Part shown: in pieces, positions 6,598 through 12,756 of the stretch | Layout of the letters: the number at the start of each line of letters is the position of its first letter | How positions within the stretch are numbered: position 1 is the first letter of the stretch | Assembly: GCA_020252385.1 (NCBI GenBank) | Contig: JADCDC010000057.1 | Location: forward strand, 1 to 13,116 | DNA: 13,116 nucleotides | Reading direction: 5' to 3' | Source of the DNA: Aestuariivirga sp. | GTDB lineage: Bacteria > Pseudomonadota > Alphaproteobacteria > Rhizobiales > Aestuariivirgaceae | Position numbers and translations under genes: made by a program | The notes under the pieces: generated by a model | Told to the model about the DNA's origin: nothing | What the model saw: only the letters and a program-made list of their open reading frames with translations | Database searches by the model: none

Positions 6598-7890
6598 ATG
6601 CGCGAGGGTAGATTGTCGGTGGAACCTGCAAACCTTAGCTACGACGTCGTAGTTGTCGGCGGTGGATCGGCAGGAGTGGCGGCCGCTGTCGGGGCGGCTG
6701 CGACGGGCGCGCGCACCTTGCTCCTTGAGCGTTATGGTTTCCTCGGCGGCGCCGCAACAACATCGAATGTCCTCGCATATTGTGGCCTTTACGCCCAAGG
6801 CGGCTCAAGGCCTGAGCCTGTCGTCGCGGGTGTTGCAACACAGGTGATCGAAGCGCTGACAAGGCTCGGCATCGAAGCGGGCCCGATTAGCTCTCCCAGC
6901 GGCAATTGGATCCTTCGGCTTGAATGCGAACCGCTCAAGCTGGCGCTTGATCATGTCCTTCACCGATCCGGCGCGGACGTTCTCCTGCACGCGCCGGTAG
7001 TGGCGGCGTCGATGGATGGCGCTTGCATAAAAAGTGTCACAGTCGCTGATCTCGGCAAGAGTTTTTGCGTCTCAGCGCGGTCCTTCGTGGATGCCAGTGG
7101 TGACGCGGTGCTTTCAGCTGCCGCAGGGGCGCCCATGCAAGGCGGATATGACAGCGAAAGGCCCCGACAGCCTGGCTCCTTGCCAATAAGAATCGGTGGC
7201 ATATCCGATACAGGTCCTGACAGATCCGCCTTACGGCAGGCTATTGCAAAACTCCAATACACCTCGAATGAGAATGGCGCCGCAATACGCCGCGATGGTG
7301 GCATTGTGTTACGGCTTCCGATGTCCAACGAAATGTGGTGGATGGTGGTGGATGTCGAAACGGGCGACGGAAGTGCTCTGGCGAAGACACGCGCAGAAAC
7401 GCTGGGGCGCGAATTGGCATGGCGCTGCGTTGAAGCGCTTCGCTCTGACGTGCCGGGCTGTGAGGGAGCCTATCTGCTTTCAGCTGGCCCACAGATTGGC
7501 ATCAGGGATAGTCGCCAAGTGCTGCCGCGAAGGAAAATCACGTCTCGCATGATCACTGAAGGCGAGGATCCGCCGGATTCGATAGGTCGCGGCGGTTGGC
7601 CGATGGAAGTGCATCGGGGCCTCGGGAAGTGCACCTATCAGCCTGTCGGCGGTGCCGGATACTTTGGTATTCCCTATTCGGCGATCAGGGCAGATGGTCT
7701 TGAGAACCTCTGGCTTGGTGGTCGGGTCATCGGCTGTGAGGCAGAAGCGTACGGTTCGATAAGGGTCATGGGCACAGCCTTTGCAACCGGTCACGCTGCC
7801 GGCGTGGCGGCGGCATGCCAGGCAGATGCCCAAAATCATTCGTCCTCAATCGTGCGGGTGCGCCTCTCTGAGCAGGGAGCTATCCTTTGA
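6598..7890 (+). CDS. FAD-dependent oxidoreductase (PF12831-like)
   Basis: Predicted cytosolic flavoprotein of 430 residues. An N-terminal Rossmann FAD site is clear: DVVVVGGGSAG (16-26) with acidic E44 at the end of strand 2 for the ribose. FVDASGDAVLSAAAG (163-177), GIRDSRQ (301-307) and GGRVIG (374-379) followed by an S.R...G.A.G.AAA tail are landmarks of the FAD_oxidored/FumC-like flavoprotein group. The substrate cannot be read from sequence. Lying 139 nt upstream of pcaH in the same direction, it may oxidise a precursor of the dioxygenase substrate. Start choice: the ATG at 6598 has no Shine-Dalgarno sequence and follows a small hairpin (TGGTTT-CTAA-AAACCA, 6573-6588). A GAGGG at 6604-6608 would better serve GTG 6619 (423 residues) or TTG 6613. 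No membrane segment or signal peptide is seen. Confidence 0.85.
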   Translation: MREGRLSVEPANLSYDVVVVGGGSAGVAAAVGAAATGARTLLLERYGFLGGAATTSNVLAYCGLYAQGGSRPEPVVAGVATQVIEALTRLGIEAGPISSPSGNWILRLECEPLKLALDHVLHRSGADVLLHAPVVAASMDGACIKSVTVADLGKSFCVSARSFVDASGDAVLSAAAGAPMQGGYDSERPRQPGSLPIRIGGISDTGPDRSALRQAIAKLQYTSNENGAAIRRDGGIVLRLPMSNEMWWMVVDVETGDGSALAKTRAETLGRELAWRCVEALRSDVPGCEGAYLLSAGPQIGIRDSRQVLPRRKITSRMITEGEDPPDSIGRGGWPMEVHRGLGKCTYQPVGGAGYFGIPYSAIRADGLENLWLGGRVIGCEAEAYGSIRVMGTAFATGHAAGVAAACQADAQNHSSSIVRVRLSEQGAIL

Positions 7891-8029
7891 TTGCGCGTGG
7901 GTCTTGTCTGCCTGCAGCAGCGCTTCGTCGCGCGAGGGCGCATAGGCATGACACACAGCTTCCAGCACACCAGGAAGCATCATCGCGCATCGCCCGCACC
8001 ATTCCTGAGCTGCCATAGAGGAAAACGGC

Positions 8030-8755
8030 ATGAGCCTCGATCACGAATTCATCCAGCGCGACTATAGCCAGCATCCGCCAGCGATAACGCCGCTCTATAA
8101 GACCAGCGCCTATCGCGGGCCGACAAGACCTCTTTGGTCGCTGCAGACATCTTTATCCGATGTCACAGGCCCGCTCTTTGGTCCGAATGAACTTTGTCCG
8201 CTCGATAATGACCTTATCCGCAACTACGCGACATCGGGTGATCCAGTGGGCGAGAGGATCATCGTTCATGGCCGTGTGCTGGACGCGCATGCGCGCCCCA
8301 TGCAGGGAGTTCTGGTGGAGTTTTGGCAAGCCAATGCATCCGGCCGCTATCGCCACCGCAATGATACCTATATCGGGGCAATCGATCCGAATTTCGGCGG
8401 CTGCGGGCGCTGCCTGACCGATGCCGAGGGCCGCTATGGTTTCCGTACCGTCAAGCCCGGTCCATACCCTTTCCGCAATCGCCTGAATGACTGGCGCCCG
8501 GCGCATATCCACTTCTCAGTTTTCGGTGTGGGCTTCGCCCAACGCCTGATCACTCAGATGTATTTTGAAGGTGATCCGCTTATTCGGCATGACAGCATCA
8601 TCAACACAATCTCTGACGCCGCTTCGCGCGAAAGGCTCGTGGCGCGACTTGATCTCGATGCTGCCGTGCCACTCGATACGCTGGCCTATCGCTGGGATAT
8701 CGTCTTGCGCGGTATGCGGGCGACACTTTTCGAAAACAAACTTCCAGGAAGCTGA
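8030..8755 (+). CDS. pcaH: Protocatechuate 3,4-dioxygenase beta subunit
   Basis: Iron-binding subunit of an intradiol dioxygenase, which cleaves protocatechuate with O2 to 3-carboxy-cis,cis-muconate. At 241 residues it has normal beta-subunit length. All four Fe(III) ligands expected for the family are present: Y107 in GRYRH, Y146 in PGPYPF, and H159 and H161 in WRPAHIHF. The conserved arginine R156 is also kept. The N-terminal RDYSQHPPAITPLYKTS is the usual PcaH opening. The start is well set by AGAGGA (8017-8022), 7 nt before the ATG. It lies 6 nt before pcaG and forms an operon with it. The iron site is complete, so the enzyme should be active. Exact substrate preference (protocatechuate or a relative) is inferred from the family and from the pairing with PcaG. 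Confidence 0.95.
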   Translation: MSLDHEFIQRDYSQHPPAITPLYKTSAYRGPTRPLWSLQTSLSDVTGPLFGPNELCPLDNDLIRNYATSGDPVGERIIVHGRVLDAHARPMQGVLVEFWQANASGRYRHRNDTYIGAIDPNFGGCGRCLTDAEGRYGFRTVKPGPYPFRNRLNDWRPAHIHFSVFGVGFAQRLITQMYFEGDPLIRHDSIINTISDAASRERLVARLDLDAAVPLDTLAYRWDIVLRGMRATLFENKLPGS

Positions 8756-8761
8756 GCTACC

Positions 8762-9397
8762 ATGATTGCCCAGAACGAGCTCGGCTATCTGCCAGAAACG
8801 CCATCCCAAACAGCGGGTCCCTATGTCCATATCGGTCTCATTCCGGGTCAGGCTGGATTCGAAATCTTCAAGAACAACCTCGGCACGATGCGCCTGAAAA
8901 CAGACACGAAGGGCGAGCGCATCCGCATTAAGGGCCGCATCTTCGACGGCACCGGCGCCATCCTGCGTGATGCGCTGGTGGAGATCTGGCAGGCTGATGC
9001 CCAAGGCCGCTTCAACCATCCCGCCGATAGACAGCAAGGGCCGCGTGATGAGAGCTTCCGTGGCTGGGGGCGCGTCGGCACGGATTTTGAGACTGGCCTT
9101 TGGTCTTTCGATACCATCAAGCCTGGGCGCATCGCCGGCCGTCGCGATCATCAACGTTTGGCGCCGTATATATCGCTTTGGATTGTTGCGCGCGGTCTCA
9201 ACTTCGGCCTCGCCACTCGTCTTTACTTCGAGGATGAAGCGAAAGCGAATGCAGAAGATCCCGTGCTCCGAAGCATTGAACCGCCCAGTCGCCGCCAAAC
9301 GCTGATTGCACGGCGAGAGATGCGCGACGGTCTGATTTCCCATGTCATGGACATCCACTTGCAGGGGCAGAACGAAACCGTTTTCTTCGATGTATAG
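8762..9397 (+). CDS. pcaG: Protocatechuate 3,4-dioxygenase alpha subunit
   Basis: Structural partner of PcaH in the (alpha-beta-Fe)n enzyme. Its 211 residues fit the alpha subunit. It carries the alpha signature TPSQTAGPYVHIGL (14-27), DALVEIWQADAQGRFNHP in the centre, and the ISLWIVARGLNFGLATRLYF stretch near the C-terminal third. As expected for alpha, the iron-ligand tyrosines and histidines of PcaH are not conserved. AGGAAG (8746-8751) lies 10 nt before the ATG and overlaps the end of pcaH, so the two are translated together. The gene ends 20 nt from the end of the convergent lysR gene, with no obvious terminator between them. The next pathway genes (pcaB, pcaC, pcaD) do not follow. Confidence 0.95.
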   Translation: MIAQNELGYLPETPSQTAGPYVHIGLIPGQAGFEIFKNNLGTMRLKTDTKGERIRIKGRIFDGTGAILRDALVEIWQADAQGRFNHPADRQQGPRDESFRGWGRVGTDFETGLWSFDTIKPGRIAGRRDHQRLAPYISLWIVARGLNFGLATRLYFEDEAKANAEDPVLRSIEPPSRRQTLIARREMRDGLISHVMDIHLQGQNETVFFDV

Positions 9398-9417
9398 GGA
9401 AAAGTATATCTCAGTCC

Positions 9418-10314
9418 TTACCCTGCCGACTCCCTTTCCGCCAGCGCCACCCTGATTGCTGCTTCAAGATCGGAAACTCTGCGAGATCGGGGCTGATCGC
9501 GATTCCAGTGCAGATAAACCCCAAAGCGCGCGGCATGACGGATCGGCAGCACACGCAAATTCAGGGGCGCGTCCATGGCCGTGAATTCATCAACAAGGGC
9601 AATGCCCAGGCCTTCACTGGCGAGCGCAATGGCTGATTCAGCAAAGCGCACCCGTGTTGGTACGCGATACGCAAGACCTGCTCCGCGGAACAGATCATCT
9701 ACCACTCGCCCATGCGGCGCGTCTGATTGCACCGAAATCAAAGCCTCCTGCGCCAGATCCTCTGCCGTCAATTCGGTCCGGTTGGCCATGGCATGATTGC
9801 TTGGCAGTACAGCGACAAGCTGGCCCTGACCCAGCATAATTGTGCTGAGGGCAGGCATCTCAACAGGAAAGAGCGTCACAACGCATTCCCCCGCACCGGA
9901 TAGCAAGTAATCCGTAACTTGCGCGAGCGACAGGATATCAAGTTTCAACTCCAAAGCTGGATAGGCTGCGTGCACGCGCGCGAGGGCTCTCGGCACGATG
10001 CGGCGGCCGAGACCCGGTGATGCGCCGCAGTGGAATGTTCCTGTCTGGCCCTGGACGATCCGCATCACCGCTCCGGAAAGACCTTCCATTTGCGCATAGA
10101 CTTTCTGGATCTCAGCGAAGATGTCATGCGCTTCCCGGGTCGCGATAAGACGGCCGGTACCGCGCTCAAACAATGGGGTCCGCAATACATCTTCAATCCG
10201 CCGGAGCATTCGACTAAGCGCTGGCTGCGAAATCCGAAGCTGACTGGCAGCACCCGTCATGGAGCCAGCGATCATGATGGCACGAAACGCCTCAATCTGA
10301 CGCAGGTTGAGCAT
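9418..10314 (-). CDS. LysR-family transcriptional regulator
   Basis: A 298-residue LTTR of normal family length. The N-terminal winged helix-turn-helix reads LNLRQIEAFRAIM...GSMTGAASQLRISQPALSRMLRRIE (2-41), then LFERGTGRLIAT (48-59). A linker helix and a periplasmic-binding-like effector domain follow (about 90-290). The helix-turn-helix wording resembles the OccR/NocR type. GAGGA (10324-10328 on the plus strand, read in reverse) sits 9 nt before the ATG and fixes the start. It is convergent with pcaHG and divergent from the dehydrogenase operon, the usual place for a regulator that acts on the adjacent divergent promoter. By context it probably senses an aromatic or hydroaromatic acid. The effector cannot be read from sequence. 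Confidence 0.93.
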   Translation of the reverse strand: MLNLRQIEAFRAIMIAGSMTGAASQLRISQPALSRMLRRIEDVLRTPLFERGTGRLIATREAHDIFAEIQKVYAQMEGLSGAVMRIVQGQTGTFHCGASPGLGRRIVPRALARVHAAYPALELKLDILSLAQVTDYLLSGAGECVVTLFPVEMPALSTIMLGQGQLVAVLPSNHAMANRTELTAEDLAQEALISVQSDAPHGRVVDDLFRGAGLAYRVPTRVRFAESAIALASEGLGIALVDEFTAMDAPLNLRVLPIRHAARFGVYLHWNRDQPRSRRVSDLEAAIRVALAERESAG

Positions 10315-10382
10315 TGCCTTAAATCCTCATCATGGATTTGGTGATAACATGAGATTGCACGAAAAAATGCGCTCCAAAAATC

Positions 10383-10422
10383 AAGCGGTGCCGGCATTCA
10401 TGAGAAAACATCGGCACTGCTT
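10383..10422. repeat. 11-bp inverted repeat in the lysR upstream region
   Basis: Arms 10383-10393 and 10412-10422 pair with one G-T-type mismatch (core GTGCCG...CGGCAC) around an 18-nt loop. It lies 70-110 bp upstream of the lysR start. It could be an operator for LysR autoregulation or an RNA hairpin. No T-run follows on either strand, so it is not a typical intrinsic terminator. Confidence 0.5.
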
Positions 10423-10687
10423 CCGATATTTGCTTGCGACATTAATATGAACCCGCTTCCCGATAAATCTCGCTTAAGAAGCGCAGTTAAGCCAGCTTTG
10501 CGGCACCTGTCACCAGTGATCCGCATTCGCTCATTACAGTGTCAGGCGGCCGTGGGCGCCGATCAATCCGTTTGGCTGATGAACCTGATCTTTGACGCAT
10601 CGCTAAAAACCTCCGTGAATTCAGGAACCGCAGCGAAGTAGGCATGAATTGCCTTTGTGAACAGTACTTGGGGCCCAGTGGTCCGGT

Positions 10688-10714
10688 CGCTGCTGTTGGT
10701 TCCCGACAGCAGCG
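10688..10714. repeat. Strong 12-bp hairpin in the lysR-dehydrogenase gap
   Basis: CGCTGCTGTTGG (10688-10699) pairs with CCGACAGCAGCG (10703-10714) across a TTC loop. The first nine pairs are perfect and there is one T-G wobble. This is the strongest stem in the gap. No T-tract follows it on either strand. Further inverted repeats come after it at 10750-10770 (CCCGGA/TCCGGG) and 10772-10795 (AGTGGT/ACCACT). It may be a Rho-type pause site, a binding site or part of a structured RNA. Confidence 0.6.
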
Positions 10715-10749
10715 TGAATCTGCCCACCAAATATAAGGCTAGTCGTGCG

Positions 10750-10795
10750 CCCGGAGAGTTTTGGTCCGGGAAGTGGTGGCATGAATCGTACCACT
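10750..10795. repeat. Two consecutive short inverted repeats
   Basis: CCCGGA (10750-10755) pairs with TCCGGG (10765-10770) across 9 nt. Immediately after it, AGTGGT (10772-10777) pairs with ACCACT (10790-10795) across 12 nt. Each arm is only 6 bp, so either could occur by chance. Their tight series with the 10688 hairpin and the 10814 palindrome is what makes them notable. Confidence 0.4.
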
Positions 10796-10813
10796 AGGTC
10801 TCGCGGCGCATAT

Positions 10814-10830
10814 CATTACATGAGGTAATG
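10814..10830. promoter_or_regulatory. Candidate LysR-type operator, ATTAC-N5-GTAAT
   Basis: A perfect palindrome CATTAC-atgag-GTAATG lies 109 bp before the dehydrogenase gene start. It fits the classical LysR T-N11-A rule (T10816 and A10828). Its place between the divergent lysR gene and the operon it would control is typical of an LTTR activation site. The downstream half also contains a GAGG that could instead serve as the ribosome-binding site for a small ORF at 10835. Both readings cannot be fully true if the promoter lies downstream of the operator. Confidence 0.5.
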
Positions 10831-10834
10831 CCGC

Positions 10835-10906
10835 ATGAAAGCTTTGTATCTTGTGCGCGCATCCTCTCGCTACCTAAACAAGGCACGGAGTTCATTTTCA
10901 GTTTAG
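10835..10906 (+). CDS. Possible 23-codon leader peptide of the dehydrogenase operon
   Basis: An ATG with GAGG (10822-10825) 9 nt upstream opens a 23-residue ORF starting MKALYLVRASS and ending in TAG at 10904-10906, 33 nt before the dehydrogenase start. It contains two Tyr, one Phe, three Arg and five Ser codons. Its distal part is built into a stem with the sequence that follows (10867-10916). An ORF of this length is easily found by chance, so the case rests on the ribosome-binding site, the stem and the position. Confidence 0.25.
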   Translation: MKALYLVRASSRYLNKARSSFSV

Positions 10907-10916
10907 GGCGTAGCGA
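10867..10916 (+). promoter_or_regulatory. 13-bp leader stem before the dehydrogenase ribosome-binding site
   Basis: TCGCTAC (10867-10873) pairs with GTAGCGA (10910-10916), and CTAAAC (10874-10879) pairs with GTTTAG (10901-10906). The two helices stack with a 3-nt bulge (10907-10909) and a 21-nt loop. An alternative small hairpin, GCGT-AGCG-ACGC (10908-10919), competes with the outer helix. The stem ends 8 nt before AAGGA (10924-10928). The geometry would suit translational or transcriptional control in the 5' leader. This is inference from pairing only. Confidence 0.45.
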
Positions 10917-10939
10917 CGCTGCGAAGGATCCAAGCATTT

Positions 10940-11779
10940 GTGATGAGCCTTCTATCAGGTAACACGACGGTTCTGAGCATCCTTGGTGATCCCATCAAGC
11001 AGGTGGCGCTCCCGCGCCTCTTTACCCGATATGCCGTTCAGCAGTCGTTGGATGCGACCCTCATTCCGATCCATGTAGCTGCCGCTGATTTGCCGAGTTT
11101 CGCAAGAATGCTGCGAGGCTGGCGAAATTCACCAGGCTGTGTCCTCACCTATCCGCACAAACAGGCCGCAGCGGCCCTGGTGGATCAAGCGACACCCATC
11201 GCAAGGCGGCTTGGCGTCGTGAACCTTATCCGGCGCGAACCAGATGGGCGTCTTATCGGTCATCTCACCGACGGAATCGGCTTCCTTGTGGCTGCGCATC
11301 GTCATGGCTTCACGCCTAAAGGGCAGCGGGCCTTGGTGATCGGCGCAGGCGGGTCTGGCAGCGCCATGGCCTACGCCTTGGCGGATGCCGGCCTCGAACA
11401 TCTGGCGGTGCTCGACCTCATTCCAGCACGGCGCGACGCGCTGTTAAGCCTGCTTGCGAAAGAATTCCGCGATCTCGACCTCGCGCCTGCGCCCTCTATG
11501 CACAAGGAATATGACCTGATTGTCAATGCGACCAGCGTTGGTGCCGATGGCCAGTCGCTTCCCCTTTCCCTGGCGGCTTATGGGCAACCAAAGCTGGTCG
11601 CCGATGTCGTGACAGAACCTGATATCACGCCGCTGCTTGCTGCCGCCCGCGCCCTGGGCTGTGCCGTCCAGACGGGCAAGGAAATGGCCCATGGGCAGAT
11701 CGAGGCGATTGCACAGTTTTTCGGATTGTTGGGTGACACCTCGCCCACCTCGCACGCAGATGGAGTGTTTAGCGCATGA
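10940..11779 (+). CDS. Shikimate/quinate dehydrogenase family protein with altered substrate pocket
   Basis: An AroE-like NAD(P)-dependent dehydrogenase of 279 residues, the usual family length. The catalytic pair is kept as K74 (LTYPHK) and D111 (LTDGIG). The Rossmann loop GAGGSG (135-140), NATSVG (196-201) and late glutamine Q253 are also present. The carboxylate-binding serine motif (H-S-x-S-P in E. coli AroE) reads QVALP here (21-25), and the Asn residues of NVT and NTD are replaced. The substrate is therefore probably not plain shikimate, and a catabolic role (a quinate-like or other hydroxy acid) fits the neighbours better than biosynthesis. The start is GTG 10940 or ATG 10943, with AAGGA at 10924-10928, 11 or 14 nt away. 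It overlaps the next gene by 4 nt (ATGA), so the two are translationally coupled. Confidence 0.85.
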   Translation: MMSLLSGNTTVLSILGDPIKQVALPRLFTRYAVQQSLDATLIPIHVAAADLPSFARMLRGWRNSPGCVLTYPHKQAAAALVDQATPIARRLGVVNLIRREPDGRLIGHLTDGIGFLVAAHRHGFTPKGQRALVIGAGGSGSAMAYALADAGLEHLAVLDLIPARRDALLSLLAKEFRDLDLAPAPSMHKEYDLIVNATSVGADGQSLPLSLAAYGQPKLVADVVTEPDITPLLAAARALGCAVQTGKEMAHGQIEAIAQFFGLLGDTSPTSHADGVFSA

Positions 11780-12756
11780 GTGCCATTTCTATCACAAGAC
11801 GCGGATTGGCGGGCCTGGGCGCTGCGGCTTTGTTCGGGGCGCCATCAGCCTGGTCGCAGAGCTTTCCCTCCCGTCCCATTCGGCTGATTGTGCCTTATCC
11901 TCCAGGTGGCCCAACCGACCTGGCCGCGCGACTCGTTGCCCAAGGGCTTGCGCAGCGCCTGGGACAGAACATCGTGGTGGAAAACCGAGCTGGTGGGAAC
12001 GGTGTGGTCGGGACGGATGCCGCGGCAAAAGCGCCGGCCGATGGCTTCACCATCACGGTCGGCAATAACCAGACGCATGTCACGAACAAGGCGCTCATTG
12101 CCAATCTGCCCTATGACCCCACCCGGGATTTCGTACCGCTCGCGGTGATGGTTACCATTCCCGCTGTGCTTGTGGTGCATCCGGCTGTGCCGGTGCAGTC
12201 TGTCGCTGAACTGATTGCCCTTGCCAAGGCGCAGCCTGGCTTGCTCAGCTACGGTTCCACCGGCAATGGCTCGGCCTCTCATTTGACGGCGGAGCTTTTT
12301 CGGCTGCGTACCGGTGTCGCCATCGAGCACGTCCCCTATCGCGGGACTGCGCAGCTCACGACAGATCTGCTGAGTAACCGGGTGCAACTTTCTTTCGCGA
12401 CTCTGCCGAGCGTTTTGCAGCAGGTACAGGCCGGCAGCCTGCGGGTATTGGCCGCCACAGGCAGGGCGCGCGCGCCGCAATTGCCGGAAGTGAAGACGCT
12501 GTCAGAGCTTGGAATCCCGGTGGAGGCTGAGTCCTGGCTGGCGCTATTCACGCGGGCAGGCACCGCCCCTGAGATTACGGCGCGGCTTTCGCGCGAGATC
12601 ATGGCGGTGCTTGACGATCGGCAAATTCAGGAAGGGTTGGCCCAGGTAGGTTTTGCCATGCTGCCGCTCGGTGAGGGGGAAGCGCGTGGCTTCCTGCAAG
12701 CCGAGACCTTGAAGTGGAATAGCGTGGTGGCTGAAGCAAAGGTCACCTTGGACTGA
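11776..12756 (+). CDS. Bug/TctC-family periplasmic solute-binding protein
   Basis: Extracytoplasmic receptor of 326 residues for a tripartite tricarboxylate-type transporter; such proteins bind carboxylates, including aromatic acids. A signal peptide is visible: ITRRGL with twin arginines R8-R9 suggests possible Tat export, then a hydrophobic Ala/Gly/Leu stretch and a likely cut near AWS/QSFP (about 27/28). The mature protein opens with FPSRPIRLIVPYPPGGPTD, whose PPGGPTD loop (42-48) is the Bug ligand-binding hallmark. YGSTGNGSASHL and VPYRGTAQLTTDLL are the other family landmarks. It shares an ATGA overlap with the dehydrogenase gene. The membrane subunits (TctA/TctB) are not in the window. 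Many Bug proteins are orphans that share a membrane partner encoded elsewhere. Confidence 0.95.
   Translation: MSAISITRRGLAGLGAAALFGAPSAWSQSFPSRPIRLIVPYPPGGPTDLAARLVAQGLAQRLGQNIVVENRAGGNGVVGTDAAAKAPADGFTITVGNNQTHVTNKALIANLPYDPTRDFVPLAVMVTIPAVLVVHPAVPVQSVAELIALAKAQPGLLSYGSTGNGSASHLTAELFRLRTGVAIEHVPYRGTAQLTTDLLSNRVQLSFATLPSVLQQVQAGSLRVLAATGRARAPQLPEVKTLSELGIPVEAESWLALFTRAGTAPEITARLSREIMAVLDDRQIQEGLAQVGFAMLPLGEGEARGFLQAETLKWNSVVAEAKVTLD

Noticed and set aside
7846..8031. 61-codon minus-strand ORF between the FAD gene and pcaH
   Set aside because: It overlaps the end of the FAD gene and the pcaH ribosome-binding site. No family is recognised and there is no convincing ribosome-binding site.
8516..9358. 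280-codon minus-strand ORF across pcaH and pcaG
   Set aside because: It is antisense to two genes with intact family motifs; a long shadow ORF in GC-rich DNA.
10447..10641. 64-codon plus-strand ORF in the lysR-dehydrogenase gap
   Set aside because: It has no Shine-Dalgarno sequence, no recognised family and no operon context; probably chance.
10348..10824. CATGAG occurring at 10348, 10399 and 10819 as a shared LysR half-site
   Set aside because: The 6-mer is too short, two of the three sites lack the dyad seen at 10814-10830, and CATGAG also appears at ordinary start codons in the window.
11845..12480. 211-codon minus-strand ORF inside the binding-protein gene
   Set aside because: It is a shadow of a well-supported Bug/TctC gene on the plus strand.
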